The notes below the pieces were generated by a model. It saw only the letters and a list, made by a program, of their open reading frames with translations. It did no database searches and was not told the DNA's origin. DNA of 64,000 bases, from the NCBI RefSeq assembly GCF_900009145.1, contig NZ_LN889796.1, forward strand, positions 155,609-219,608. Direction: 5' to 3'. Of the stretch, positions 45,510-55,776 are shown in pieces. Within the stretch, counting starts at the first letter, position 1, and each line of letters starts with the position of its first letter. Origin of the DNA: Planktothrix tepida PCC 9214 (GTDB taxonomy: Bacteria; Cyanobacteriota; Cyanobacteriia; Cyanobacteriales; Microcoleaceae). Made by a program: the position numbers and the translations under genes.

Positions 45510-46328
45510 ATGCCCCATAGTCTTGTTCTCAATTTGTTGCCACTTTCTGCTATTCCTCCTAACTTTTTAACGGGACGACATCTTCATGCGTTATTTCTAA
45601 CATTAGTCAGTTCTGTTGACCCCGAATTAGGAACTTATTTACATGAACAAAAAACCGATAAAGCGTTTACCTTAAGTCCGTTACAAATCAGCAAAACGAT
45701 TCATCAGAATGTTCTGCAATGGCAACATAAGAAACCGATTTCAAGCGAAACTCCTTGCTGGTTAAGAATTTCTTTATTGGATGATAATTTGTTTAGTCAT
45801 TTGAGTGGTTTATGGTTAAATCTTAATCCTAAAACACCTTGGCATTTAGGCCCTGCTGATTTACAAATTACCAGTATTTTAGGCACACCTCAATCGACTC
45901 AACCTTGGGCTAATTTTTCATCCTATCATCAATTGTATGAACAAGCATCTGATGAAAACCGCCAAATAGAATTGATTTTCTGTACCCCAACAGCCTTTCG
46001 TCAAAGCAATTTTGATTCTGCTTTACCCACGCGAGATAGTGTGTTTGGGTCGTTATTAAGACGTTGGAATCAATATAGCGGGATTCCTTTTGAAGATACT
46101 TTAATTGAACCTATTTTTCCGAGTTTCTTCAATATTAGAACGGAGATTTTAGCGGATTCTCGCAGTAAATTTATTGGCTGTGTGGGAGTTATGAATTTTA
46201 GAATTTTGGGAGATGTAGACCCAATGGTTATTAAACAGATTAATACCTTAGCGGATTTTGCTCTGTATAGCGGTGTCGGACGGAAAACACCGATGGGGAT
46301 GGGAATGATGAGGAGAATTAAGAATTAA
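45510..46328 (+). CDS. cas6: Cas6 crRNA-processing endoribonuclease (type I-D)
   Basis: 272 aa. Cuts the pre-crRNA in each repeat to leave the 8-nt handle ATTGAAAC. The C-terminal glycine-rich loop (GVGRKTPMGMGMMRR) is the Cas6 signature that binds the repeat stem. An N-terminal His (around RHLHALF) is a candidate catalytic residue. Confidence 0.88.
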   Translation: MPHSLVLNLLPLSAIPPNFLTGRHLHALFLTLVSSVDPELGTYLHEQKTDKAFTLSPLQISKTIHQNVLQWQHKKPISSETPCWLRISLLDDNLFSHLSGLWLNLNPKTPWHLGPADLQITSILGTPQSTQPWANFSSYHQLYEQASDENRQIELIFCTPTAFRQSNFDSALPTRDSVFGSLLRRWNQYSGIPFEDTLIEPIFPSFFNIRTEILADSRSKFIGCVGVMNFRILGDVDPMVIKQINTLADFALYSGVGRKTPMGMGMMRRIKN

Positions 46329-46347
46329 GAATTAGGATTTAAAGCAG

Positions 46348-46371
46348 TAGTGCGAGTGTCCTCACTCGCTA
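46348..46371. repeat. Palindromic element between cas6 and cas4
   Basis: TAGTGCGAGTGTCCTCACTCGCTA; stem GCGAGTG / CACTCGC, loop TCCT. The same element, one base pair different, is at 47065-47088. Confidence 0.75.
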
Positions 46372-46456
46372 ATTCAATCAACTTCTTGCGATCGCTCTTA
46401 CTCGCCAACTCGATCAACAATTTTTGTTAATTTTTAACCACAATTTAGGTGAAATT

Positions 46457-47053
46457 ATGGAAACCATTGATTATATTCCGATTTCGTCTTTGAATCATTT
46501 TTCCTATTGTCCCCATCGCTGCTGGCGAATGTTTTGTGCAGGGGAATTTGTTGATAATCAGTATACCATAGAAGGAACGAGTTTGCACGACCGTGTTCAT
46601 AATTTTGGAGAACAAAATCGTGATGAAATTTGGCAAGTTCGGGCGGTTTGGTTGAAATCTGAACGTTATAAATTAATTGGAAAATCGGATTTAATTGAAT
46701 CACAATCGGGAGAATTTTACCCCGTAGAATATAAACGGGGACGCAAAGGGGAATGGGATAATGATGAAATGCAGGTGGTAGCGCAAGCGTTATGTTTAGA
46801 AGAAATGACGGGTAAAACTGTCACAAAGGGTTATATTTATTATGCTCAATCTCATCAACGTCAACCTGTGGAAATTTCCTCAATATTACGAGAACAAGCA
46901 ATTAATATTATTGATCAAGTTTTCGCTCTTTTACAAACGGGTCATCAACCTTTAGCAAGTTATCAAAAACGCTGTAAAGGTTGCAGTTTGTATGAATCTT
47001 GTTTACCGAAAATTGCTGCAAAAGTTAGTCGGTATCAAGAGGTGATTGTTTAA
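46457..47053 (+). CDS. cas4: Cas4 adaptation nuclease
   Basis: 198 aa from ATG 46457 (AGGTG 7 nt upstream). RecB-family nuclease with a 4Fe-4S cluster: cysteines at 18 and 22 (YCPHRCW) and the C-terminal CKGCSLYESC group. Nuclease motifs GKSDLIE and VEYKRGR are intact. It trims and PAM-selects prespacers for Cas1-Cas2. Confidence 0.9.
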   Translation: METIDYIPISSLNHFSYCPHRCWRMFCAGEFVDNQYTIEGTSLHDRVHNFGEQNRDEIWQVRAVWLKSERYKLIGKSDLIESQSGEFYPVEYKRGRKGEWDNDEMQVVAQALCLEEMTGKTVTKGYIYYAQSHQRQPVEISSILREQAINIIDQVFALLQTGHQPLASYQKRCKGCSLYESCLPKIAAKVSRYQEVIV

Positions 47054-47057
47054 GGTA

Positions 47058-47096
47058 AATATTGTAGTGCGAGCGTCCTCGCTCGCTAGTATTTAC
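47058..47096. repeat. Palindromic element between cas4 and cas1
   Basis: Stem GCGAGCG (47069-47075) / CGCTCGC (47080-47086) with loop TCCT, widened by GTAAATA ... TATTTAC flanks. A second palindrome of another type (about 47124-47145) lies before cas1. Confidence 0.7.
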
Positions 47097-47171
47097 TTTA
47101 TAGATCATAGACAGTAATTCTGTTGCGTGCGGTTCGCTTACACAACCTACTATTTTTTTGAGGTTAATACA

Positions 47172-48176
47172 ATGGGAACGGTTTATGTTACGGTTAATGA
47201 TTCGTTTATTGGTAAAACGGATGAACGGTTAACGGTAAAGGCGGATAAGAAAAATGTTCTGGATGTACCGTTAATTAAGGTGGATGGAATTGTGATTTTA
47301 GGACGTTCAACGGTGTCTCCTGCGGTGGTTCAGGAACTTTTAGAACGACATATTCCGTTAACATTTTTAACAGATACGGGGCGTTATTTAGGACGATTAG
47401 AACCAGAAATGACCAAGAATATTTTTGTGAGAAAAGCGCAATGGGAAGCAGCCGGAGAGTCGGAAAAGGCGTTACATTTAGTCCGGGGGTTTGTGCGGGG
47501 AAAATTGAAGAATTATCGGATGATTTTATTGCGACAAGGACGTAAATATTCTGAACTGGATTTAGAGGCTGCTTTGACTCGGTTGGATAATGCGATCGCT
47601 CCTATTTCTTATACGAATAATATTAACTCTTTACGCGGTTTAGAAGGGGCGGGAAGTGCGGCTTATTTTGGTGCATTTGATCAGTTAATTCGGGGAGATG
47701 GCTTTAGTTTTAATTGTCGTAACCGTCGCCCGCCAACTGACCCAGTTAATTCTTTACTGAGTTTTGGTTATTCTTTATTGTGTCATGATGTGCAAAGTGC
47801 AGTTAATTTAGTGGGGTTTGATCCTTATTTGGGTTATCTTCATGTTCAACATTATGGTCGTCCGAGTTTAGCGTTAGATTTAATGGAGGAGTTTCGACCG
47901 TTAATTGTGGATTCAATGGTATTGAGTGCAATTAATTTAAAACAGTTGACTCCTGATGATTTTACCACAGAACCGATTAGCAATGCGGTGTTAATGTCTC
48001 CTGAAGGACGGCGAACGTTTCTGAAATTATATGAACAGAAAAAACAATCTAAGTTCAAGCATCCGGTGTTAGGTAAACAATGTACTTATCAAGAGGCGTT
48101 TGAACTTCAAGCGCGTTTATTAGCTAAATATTTGATGGGTGACATTGAAAAATATCCGCCTTTGGTGTTAAAATAG
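47172..48176 (+). CDS. cas1: Cas1 integrase
   Basis: 334 aa from ATG 47172 (GAGG about 10 nt upstream); the frame is open 15 codons earlier without a good ribosome site. Catalytic residues of the family are visible: Glu in LRGLEGAGSAAYFG, His in LHVQHYGRPSLALD, Asp/Glu in LMEEFRPLIVD. Together with Cas2 it inserts new spacers at the leader end. Confidence 0.93.
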   Translation: MGTVYVTVNDSFIGKTDERLTVKADKKNVLDVPLIKVDGIVILGRSTVSPAVVQELLERHIPLTFLTDTGRYLGRLEPEMTKNIFVRKAQWEAAGESEKALHLVRGFVRGKLKNYRMILLRQGRKYSELDLEAALTRLDNAIAPISYTNNINSLRGLEGAGSAAYFGAFDQLIRGDGFSFNCRNRRPPTDPVNSLLSFGYSLLCHDVQSAVNLVGFDPYLGYLHVQHYGRPSLALDLMEEFRPLIVDSMVLSAINLKQLTPDDFTTEPISNAVLMSPEGRRTFLKLYEQKKQSKFKHPVLGKQCTYQEAFELQARLLAKYLMGDIEKYPPLVLK

Positions 48177-48178
48177 TT

Positions 48179-48460
48179 ATGTTTGTTGTGGTGTCTTACG
48201 ATATTTCTGAGGATAAACGCCGCACTAAGATTCATTCGATCTTGAAATCCTATGGTCAATGGATGCAATATAGTGTTTTTGAGTGTGAGTTGACTAACAC
48301 GCAATATGCTAAATTGCGATCGCGTCTCAACAAAATTATTAACCCTGAAACCGATAGTATTCGCTTTTATTTCCTTTGTGCTTGTTGTCAGGGTAAGGTT
48401 GAACGTATCGGCGGCGAACAGCTACGGGATGATACGATTTTCTTTGCTGAGTTGCGCTAA
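48179..48460 (+). CDS. cas2: Cas2
   Basis: 93 aa, starting 2 nt after the cas1 stop. Ferredoxin-like fold with VVSYDISEDKRRTKIHSILKSYG, where the Asp is the conserved first-strand residue. Structural partner of Cas1 in spacer integration. Confidence 0.93.
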   Translation: MFVVVSYDISEDKRRTKIHSILKSYGQWMQYSVFECELTNTQYAKLRSRLNKIINPETDSIRFYFLCACCQGKVERIGGEQLRDDTIFFAELR

Positions 48461-48702
48461 CCTGTGGCTGTTGGGAAAAGGAAGGGTAAAATTATCGCTG
48501 AAACCTTTATCTGTTCTGGTTTTGAACTCGGTTGGTTGTCTTGGGAGGTTGGCGCAATTTTTGGAAGCTATACCAATCAAAGGTTTCAGCATTTTTTTAT
48601 TTTTGCCTCTTGCTAAGTCGATGGCTGAAATGGTATATTCTGATCAGGTTAGCGCGATCGCACCTCGAAAACTAAATACACTAAGGGTTTCAGAAGCCTG
48701 CG
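48461..48702 (+). promoter_or_regulatory. CRISPR leader
   Basis: 242 nt between cas2 and the first repeat. It holds a perfect 12-bp inverted repeat, GCTGAAACCTTT (48497-48508) and AAAGGTTTCAGC (48579-48590), the second arm followed by ATTTTTTTAT, and a further GGTTTCAG word near 48687. The leader side is set by the decayed repeat at the far end and by the 3' handle orientation. Confidence 0.75.
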
Positions 48703-49983
48703 GTTGAAATCAGCTATAATCCCTATCAGGGATTGAAACTCTGCTGATGCCAAATGTTCACCAAGCTGTAATTCAAAAGAGTTGAAATCAGCTATAATCC
48801 CTATCAGGGATTGAAACAATAACAAAATTAATGTTTCCCCTGATTACAGGTTGAAATCAGCTATAATCCCTATCAGGGATTGAAACCAGGCAGTTAACGT
48901 GCATATTAAAATCGGAATGCCGTTGAAATCAGCTATAATCCCTATCAGGGATTGAAACTTGTGATTCACGCTTTTCCATAGGGGCATCTATTATAGTTGA
49001 AATCAGCTATAATCCCTATCAGGGATTGAAACCCCGCTTATCTTCTGGGAGTGCTTTTGCCATTTCCCAGTTGTTGAAATCAGCTATAATCCCTATCAGG
49101 GATTGAAACGATTGGTATCTACTGACTCTGATAGTTGATAAACCTTATTAGTTGAAATCAGCTATAATCCCTATCAGGGATTGAAACGGGATAAACAATT
49201 TTATTCAAACCACCAACCCAGGTTGAAATCAGCTATAATCCCTATCAGGGATTGAAACAAGTTAATGATTCGATCTATCTAGTTGAATAGGAGGTTGAAA
49301 TCAGCTATAATCCCTATCAGGGATTGAAACTCAGCACTAAAAGAAGAATTCGATGTTTTAAACGATTTGTTGAAATCAGCTATAATCCCTATCAGGGATT
49401 GAAACCACACCACAGTAGACACTACAGAATTAGAGGCAAGGTTGAAATCAGCTATAATCCCTATCAGGGATTGAAACAGCTACGGTTTCCGAGTCAATTC
49501 TCAGAACTCGGTTGAAATCAGCTATAATCCCTATCAGGGATTGAAACTATTTGATATTGCTTAATTGCTATCACCAAACCGAGTTGAAATCAGCTATAAT
49601 CCCTATCAGGGATTGAAACCCTTCATTCGTTCCGGTCTTTTTGTCAATATTTGATGTTGAAATCAGCTATAATCCCTATCAGGGATTGAAACTGTCCCCA
49701 TCGCATTTTTCTTTTTTGTTTGCGGTTGAAATCAGCTATAATCCCTATCAGGGATTGAAACCATTGGCGTTCATGTAAAAACACGATACCTCCAGCAGAA
49801 TGTTGAAATCAGCTATAATCCCTATCAGGGATTGAAACAAAATATCCATATTATCTAGATCAGAATTTAGTTGTGTTGAAATCAGCTATAATCCCTATCA
49901 GGGATTGAAACTATTCGATGTTTGACCCACGCCAAGCCATCGAAAGGTTGAAATCACCTATAATCCCTATCAGGGATTGAAAC
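48703..49983 (+). CRISPR. Type I-D CRISPR array, 18 repeats, 17 spacers
   Basis: Repeats are 37 nt: GTTGAAATCAGCTATAATCC followed by CTATCAGGGATTGAAAC. The first 17 are identical; the last (49947-49983) has G to C at position 11, marking the leader-distal end. Each repeat has a 7-bp stem AATCCCT/AGGGATT and ends in the 8-nt handle ATTGAAAC. Spacers are 32-41 nt. Transcription is rightward. I saw no spacer matching another part of this window. Confidence 0.97.
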
Positions 49984-50064
49984 GGTATAATTGAAAAATC
50001 CCTAAAACCTTAATTGTCAAAGCGTTACTGATGAAGAAATTGTAATTGTTTCCTGTAAATTTCA

Positions 50065-50094
50065 CTACTGAGCCCCTCCTTTTGGACTCAGTAG
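50065..50094. terminator. Hairpin between the array and aspS
   Basis: CTACTGAG / CTCAGTAG stem extended by CCC/GGA pairs, between the convergent array and aspS. No clear T run on either strand; a likely shared terminator. Confidence 0.5.
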
Positions 50095-50106
50095 CTTAAC
50101 TAGGGT

Positions 50107-51897
50107 TTATTTGTCGGTTTTGGGTTTGTAAGTTGAAGCAACGTAGAGTTCCTTTAACTGTTTTTGGTCTACGCCAGAGGGTGCATTTGTTAATAAACAA
50201 CCCGCTTGTTGAGTCTTCGGAAAAGCGATCACATCTCGAATTGATTCCTCTCCCGATAATAACATCACTAATCGATCTAAACCGTAAGCAATACCGCCGT
50301 GAGGAGGAGTTCCGTATTCAAAAGCTTCTAATAAAAAGCCGAATTTATTGTAAGCTTCCTCCATTGTTAATCCAATGGTTGAAAATACCTTTTCTTGAAT
50401 CTCTCGTTTATAAATCCGTAGACTACCACCGCCGATTTCATAGCCATTTAAGACTAAATCATAAGCTTGCGCTCTGGCGTGGGGTAAATCATTAATATCA
50501 TCGAGATGGGGAGAAGTGAAGGGGTGATGTAACGCTTCTAACCGTTTTTCGTCTTCATTCCATTCAAACATGGGGAACTCAACAATCCACAATAAATTAA
50601 TTTTATTAGCATCAATGAGTTCCAATTCTTTAGCCATAAATTGACGCAGACGGTCTAGGGTTTTATTCACCGTTGCAATATCTCCCGCCCCAAATAACAG
50701 TAAATCTCCCGGTTTTGCATTTGTCCGGGTCAGAATTTCCTGTTTTTGTTCGTTGCTTAAATTGTCTTTAATTGCGCCAATGGTATCAATCCCATCTTCT
50801 CGAACGCGAATAAAGGCTAACCCTTTTGCTCCCGCCTCACACGCTTCTTTAAAGATATCTCCACCGGGTTTAATTCGCATATTAGAAATGGCTTCATTTC
50901 CCCCAGGAATCGGTAATATTTTAACAATTCCGCCCGAAGCAACAGCCCCAGAAAACACTTTAAAGCCGCAATCTTTGACAATATCAGAAACATCGACTAA
51001 CTCTAAACCATAGCGAGTATCCGGTTTATCACTTCCATAACGTTCTAGGGCTTCTTTATACGTTAAACGGGGGAAGGGAAGGGGAATTTCAACGCCTTTA
51101 ACGGCTTTAAAAATATGAGCAACTAAGGCTTCATTTAACGCCAGAATTTGTTCCTGGGTCATGAAGCTCATTTCCATATCTAATTGGGTAAATTCCGGTT
51201 GTCGGTCGGCGCGTAAATCTTCATCTCGGAAACACCGGGCGATTTGATAATAGCGATCAAATCCCGATACCATTAATAATTGTTTGAACAGTTGGGGAGA
51301 TTGGGGTAACGCAAACCATTCCCCCGGATTAACTCGACTAGGAACTAAATAATCCCTAGCCCCTTCGGGAGTTGAACGGGTGAGAATGGGGGTTTCTACT
51401 TCAATAAAATGCTCTTGATCTTCTAAGAAACGTCGCATGGCTTTAACGACTTCATGACGCAATTGTAAGTTGCGGGTCATGCGTTCTCGACGTAAATCTA
51501 AATAGCGATATTTGAGGCGTAAATCTTCTCGAACGCTTTCGGTTTCTGAGGCGGAAATTTGGAAAGGTAATTGTTTTCCGAGTGCATTGAGAAGTTGAAT
51601 CTGATCGGCGTAAATTTCGATTTCCCCGGTGGCTAATTTGGGGTTGAGGGACTCTGGGGGGCGTTGGGAAACTCGCCCGGTAATTTTAACAACATATTCA
51701 TTCCGCAGACTCTCGGCGGTGTTGTAGGAGTCGGGGGTGCGTTCAGGATCGCTGACAATTTGAACAATACCCGTGCGATCGCGTAAATCTAAAAAGATTA
51801 CACCACCATGATCGCGGCGTCGATCAACCCATCCGCAGAGGGTAACAGTTTCGCCAATATCGGTAGATCGGAGATTGCCGCAGTAGTGGGTTCGCAT
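50107..51897 (-). CDS. aspS: Aspartyl-tRNA synthetase
   Basis: 596 aa, bacterial-type class II synthetase. N-terminal OB anticodon-binding domain ([20 protein letters not shown]), class II core with motif 2 ([18 protein letters not shown]), the GAD insertion domain and motif 3 ([11 protein letters not shown]). Bacterial length. Housekeeping gene adjacent to the CRISPR array. Confidence 0.95.
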   Translation of the reverse strand: MRTHYCGNLRSTDIGETVTLCGWVDRRRDHGGVIFLDLRDRTGIVQIVSDPERTPDSYNTAESLRNEYVVKITGRVSQRPPESLNPKLATGEIEIYADQIQLLNALGKQLPFQISASETESVREDLRLKYRYLDLRRERMTRNLQLRHEVVKAMRRFLEDQEHFIEVETPILTRSTPEGARDYLVPSRVNPGEWFALPQSPQLFKQLLMVSGFDRYYQIARCFRDEDLRADRQPEFTQLDMEMSFMTQEQILALNEALVAHIFKAVKGVEIPLPFPRLTYKEALERYGSDKPDTRYGLELVDVSDIVKDCGFKVFSGAVASGGIVKILPIPGGNEAISNMRIKPGGDIFKEACEAGAKGLAFIRVREDGIDTIGAIKDNLSNEQKQEILTRTNAKPGDLLLFGAGDIATVNKTLDRLRQFMAKELELIDANKINLLWIVEFPMFEWNEDEKRLEALHHPFTSPHLDDINDLPHARAQAYDLVLNGYEIGGGSLRIYKREIQEKVFSTIGLTMEEAYNKFGFLLEAFEYGTPPHGGIAYGLDRLVMLLSGEESIRDVIAFPKTQQAGCLLTNAPSGVDQKQLKELYVASTYKPKTDK

Positions 51898-52266
51898 GAC
51901 TCTTAATGAAAGTTAGACTAAGGTTTAAATTAAATCAGGGCAACTTATCAGTATAGATTAAAGACCGTCACCCGTCATCCATTAGTTATTTGTTAAAAGT
52001 CAACCCTAAACGATTAACAGTCGTAGGGGTAAGGTAGGACGCAAAGTCCGTCAACTTAACCCACGTTAGCCCTGAACTCAAGTTCGGGCTAAAAGCGATC
52101 GGCATCTAAAGATGACTCAGATCATTCTTCATTAACCCGTTTTAACGGGTTTTAGCGTAGAGGGGGTTACATGGCGCGTCTCTCTACTGAAATTGATTTC
52201 AAGGCTTTTCAACTTAAGTTGACACTGATGACACAAGCCCCTACCCGTCAATCGTCAACACTCTAT
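51898..52266. other. Intergenic region with two palindromic elements
   Basis: 369 nt. Contains TTAGCCCTGAACTCAAGTTC GGGCTAA (52066-52092), a strong imperfect palindrome of a type dispersed in related genomes, and AACCCGT-TTTA-ACGGGTT followed by TTAG (52134-52151). No gene seen. Confidence 0.5.
52066..52092. repeat. 27-nt imperfect palindrome
   Basis: Arms TTAGCCC(T)GAAC and GTTCGGGCTAA with a single bulged base. Possibly a REP-like element or a terminator. Confidence 0.5.
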
Positions 52267-53409
52267 CTATTCTGGGTTTACAGGTAAACAAACGGTGAAT
52301 AGGCTACCCTGACTTATTTTCGATTGAACGTGAATCGTGCCTCTGTGGGCTTCTACAATTCGTGAAACTAAATGCAATCCTAAACCACTTCCCGCTCGTT
52401 TATTATTTCCTTGGCGGAATCGTTCAAAGATAATCGCTTGATCTTCGGGAGACATCCCAACCCCGCTATCTTCCACTTCCAAAATCACTCCATCGGTGGG
52501 TTGATCTTGGGTATCGAGGAAAATCTTCTTGCGATCTAAACGAATTTCTATCGCACCCATATCCGTAAATTTAATCGCATTTCCCACTAAATTTGTCACC
52601 ACCCGTCTGATTTCTAACGGATCACCCATAATAATCGGTGAGTCTGTTAAACAATTGCTAATCGGATTAAATTTAAGGGTTAATTCTTTTTCTTGAGCTA
52701 GGGGAGTCAGTTCTTGAATGACCTCTTGAATAATTTTCCCTAAATCAAAAGAGGAAAAGGTTAAGGTTTTGCGACCCGCTTCATACCGATAAACCTCCAG
52801 TAAAGTATTTACCATTTGTAATAAATTTTGATTACTGTTGATCATCGAGGTGATCGCGTCTTCAATGGTCGGTGAGATCTCTCCTAAAGCCCCCTGAAGA
52901 ACCAAATGTAACATCCGATCTGCCGCGACTAGAGGAGTTCGCAGATCATGGGTGAGACGGGAGACAAAATCCTCCCTTTGGCGGGACATCGCCATCTGTT
53001 GATCAATGCTATGTTTAAGTCGAAGCAGCGATCGCACCCGTGCTAAAAGTTCATCAACCTCAACAGGTTTGCGAATAAAGTCATCTGCCCCTGCATCCAA
53101 GCCTTCGACCACACTGGAATGATCATGGGCCGTAATTAACAAAATGGGAATAAACGGAAGATGGGGATTAGTCCGAATCCGCCGAGTAACTTCATAGCCA
53201 TCAATTCCCGGCATCATAACATCGAGTAACACTAAATCGGGAGGGTCGGCGTTAATAGAGGCTAATGCTGAACTTCCATCAGACTTACAGACAACTTCGT
53301 ATCCTTCTTCAGCTAATATTGCCTCGATTAAAAATAGGTTATCCGGGGAATCATCAACGGCCAGAATTCGATCACTAGATTTTAAAGGGGGGGCAATAAA
53401 AAGGGACAT
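52267..53409 (-). CDS. Response regulator-histidine kinase hybrid
   Basis: 380 aa, soluble. N-terminal receiver (acidic pocket DD near 16-17; phospho-Asp in DLVLLDVMMPGIDGYEV), then HisKA (RLTHDLRTPLVAADRML) and HATPase_c (NLVGNAIKFT, DSGVGMS, GSGLGLHLV). REC before the kinase means it is switched by another kinase, a layout common in cyanobacteria. It is divergent from the LuxR-type regulator. Confidence 0.85.
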   Translation of the reverse strand: MSLFIAPPLKSSDRILAVDDSPDNLFLIEAILAEEGYEVVCKSDGSSALASINADPPDLVLLDVMMPGIDGYEVTRRIRTNPHLPFIPILLITAHDHSSVVEGLDAGADDFIRKPVEVDELLARVRSLLRLKHSIDQQMAMSRQREDFVSRLTHDLRTPLVAADRMLHLVLQGALGEISPTIEDAITSMINSNQNLLQMVNTLLEVYRYEAGRKTLTFSSFDLGKIIQEVIQELTPLAQEKELTLKFNPISNCLTDSPIIMGDPLEIRRVVTNLVGNAIKFTDMGAIEIRLDRKKIFLDTQDQPTDGVILEVEDSGVGMSPEDQAIIFERFRQGNNKRAGSGLGLHLVSRIVEAHRGTIHVQSKISQGSLFTVCLPVNPE

Positions 53410-53538
53410 GATTTTGAAAAACGTGTTTTTTACGCCAACTAAGTTACAAGATTAATCTTGTCGAGCACATTTGTTATTGATTTTAACAAAAAATCTGTCA
53501 ATAATAAAGACAATGAGATCATTAAGGGAAAATCAACC

Positions 53539-54258
53539 ATGAGTGAAATTCGTGTTGTCCTTGTAGAAGACCATGATTTGACACGGGTAGGCTTACGAAC
53601 TGCCCTACAACAAGAAAATAATATTCAGGTTGTTGGGGAGGCGGCTAATGCTAAGAGTGGTTTAGAAATTCTTAAACAGACCCAGCCGGATATTGCCATT
53701 ATTGATATTGGTTTACCGGATATGGATGGGATTGAATTAACTCAAAAATTTAAACAATATATCTCTAATGGAGGAGTTCGAGAAACAAAGGTTCTAATTT
53801 TAACGATGCACGATAATGATGATGCTGTTATGGGAGCCTTTGCTGCGGGTGCAGATTCTTACAGTGTTAAGGATGTTAGCATTGATAAACTCAAGGATGC
53901 TATTTACACAACTTTTGAAGGAAATGCTTGGATTGATCCGATCATTGCTCGCACTGTTCTGAAGCAGGCTAAGAAAAAACCACCGGAGGTTGTAGCACCT
54001 AGCGATATCAAAACTGTAACCATTAATGCGGTAGAAGCGGAATATCAAGATTTTCTGCAATCTTGCCCTTTAACTGAACGAGAATTAGAGGTTTTGGAAT
54101 TGATTGTTGCTGGACGTAGTAACGCTGAAATTGCCGAAAAACTCTATATTACTGTGGGAACGGTTAAGACTCATGTTCGCAGTATTTTAAATAAGCTTTG
54201 TGCTGATGATCGCACACAGGCAGCAGTTCGTGCTTTACGTTCAGGTTGGATTGAGTAA
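53539..54258 (+). CDS. NarL/LuxR-type response regulator
   Basis: 239 aa from ATG 53539 (AAGGGAA about 9 nt upstream; 27 codons of upstream open frame rejected). Receiver domain with phospho-Asp in DIAIIDIGLPDMDG, then a LuxR-type helix-turn-helix (LTERELEVLELIVAGRSNAEIAEKL, TVGTVKTHVRSILNKL). Likely partner of the divergent kinase. Confidence 0.85.
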   Translation: MSEIRVVLVEDHDLTRVGLRTALQQENNIQVVGEAANAKSGLEILKQTQPDIAIIDIGLPDMDGIELTQKFKQYISNGGVRETKVLILTMHDNDDAVMGAFAAGADSYSVKDVSIDKLKDAIYTTFEGNAWIDPIIARTVLKQAKKKPPEVVAPSDIKTVTINAVEAEYQDFLQSCPLTERELEVLELIVAGRSNAEIAEKLYITVGTVKTHVRSILNKLCADDRTQAAVRALRSGWIE

Positions 54259-55776
54259 GATTTTTTGATTGAGTTTAAGTTAGAATGAAGAGTTTTTTAA
54301 CTATATTTTATTTGTTTTTTATAAAGTTACTAAAAAATGTTCTTCATTCTAACTATTTTCTGTCCTTTAATTTTCTATTTTTTGCAAAATACAAAAAATA
54401 TTTTATAATTTTAATTATAACAAAAACTACTTTAATACAAATTGTTTAATTATCTAAAATAATTTAATTTATTCTTATCATAAAATGACAGTAAAAATGG
54501 AGACTTTATCTTTGCAAAATTTTATAAAATAAACAGGGTATAAATCAATTTTAAAATATTAGAAATATTTTTATTTTATGGCGACATTTAAAAATAGTAT
54601 TAAAATCATTAAAAACAGTAAAAATATTCTTTAAATTATCCAATTTAAGGGTTTATTGATAACAATAACTTTGTGGTTTTAACGATCATAATTTTAAAGC
54701 ATAAAAATTTCTCCCTGATTAAATTAATTTAACCAATACCCCAAAAAGTATCAGCTTTAACAGGATTATATTGAGGAAAATAATTGAAATTACAGGCAAT
54801 AATTCTATAGGCTCATCCTTTTCTAGGTAGGGGAGATATAAAAATAAAATTTTTATCCTTTGTTGAAAATAGCCTGAAAATTTAAAAGCTTGAAGATCAT
54901 TTGATTTTCACAAAAGTTAACTGATCAATGAGCCTTAAATTTTGAGTTTAAAATTTTAATGTTCATGGCAAAACTTACAACCTCAAACCTGTAAAACAGC
55001 AAGGTTGCTTAATTTAGAGAGGTTAACCCAATCAGCACTTAAACCACAGATTTAAACCGGATAAAACTAAAATCCTGTTCCCTGTACCGTATTTCCTCTT
55101 TCCGATTCGCTTAAGCTAAACAGAAAATTGGAAATATTGTTTAAATTTTGAGAGGGGGATTCTATCTTTCACTACAATTAAGGCAAGGATATGCTCCAGC
55201 CTGCTTAATTCACCAGGGGTTAAAACGCAGTTAAACTTACAATTTCCAGGGTTAATCCAGAGAATAAGCGATAACGCTTTGTAGCTACCTCTACCGCAAG
55301 ATACATTTGTGCCCAATAGCAGGGTAAACCGTTGACGACATTCCGGGTAGCTATGTTACAATTGTTACCAAATAACTCCAGACTCAAAAGTAAAGTTGTT
55401 AACTTTAGCGAACTTAGGAATAAAGGATTAAATTCTATAAAAAATTAGAAAAAACTGAACATTAAAGTTTTTAAGGTTTAGTTTGTTAATCGTTTAAAAA
55501 AACACAAGTAGGATTTACATCATCAGACAGATAACGGTTATTCTGACTGGGGTTTACGATGTAACTTACAAGGGGGTTAACTTCCCCACGTTCTTAAAAT
55601 GTACTAGAAATAGTATGTAAAAACAATCAATTCTGAGTTGAGATTAAATATTGGGAAAATAAGAAGATTTTAAGACTGTTTTTATCTCTAACAGTTCTAA
55701 AATTAACTAATTTTCACAGTTCCCTATTTTGCGGAATGCAAGTCAAAACTTATTCAATTCATTAAAAAAATTTTTC
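54259..55776. other. 1.5-kb AT-rich gene-free region
   Basis: No credible coding frame on either strand. The first 700 nt are very AT-rich with poly-A/T tracts; the second half is more balanced. A possible promoter is TTGACG (55332-55337), 19 nt, TACAAT (55357-55362), pointing toward the REC gene. Could hold small RNAs or a long leader, or be a decayed gene. Confidence 0.4.

Noticed and set aside
48306-48707. 133-codon frame over the end of cas2 and the leader
   Set aside because: It overlaps cas2 out of phase and runs across the leader into the first repeat; no start signal.
49324-49515. 63-codon frame inside the CRISPR array
   Set aside because: It is made of repeat and spacer sequence (repeated VEISYNPYQGLK) and has no coding support.
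55116-55316. 66-codon minus-strand frame in the gene-free region
   Set aside because: No ribosome site, no family resemblance, and composition like its non-coding surroundings.
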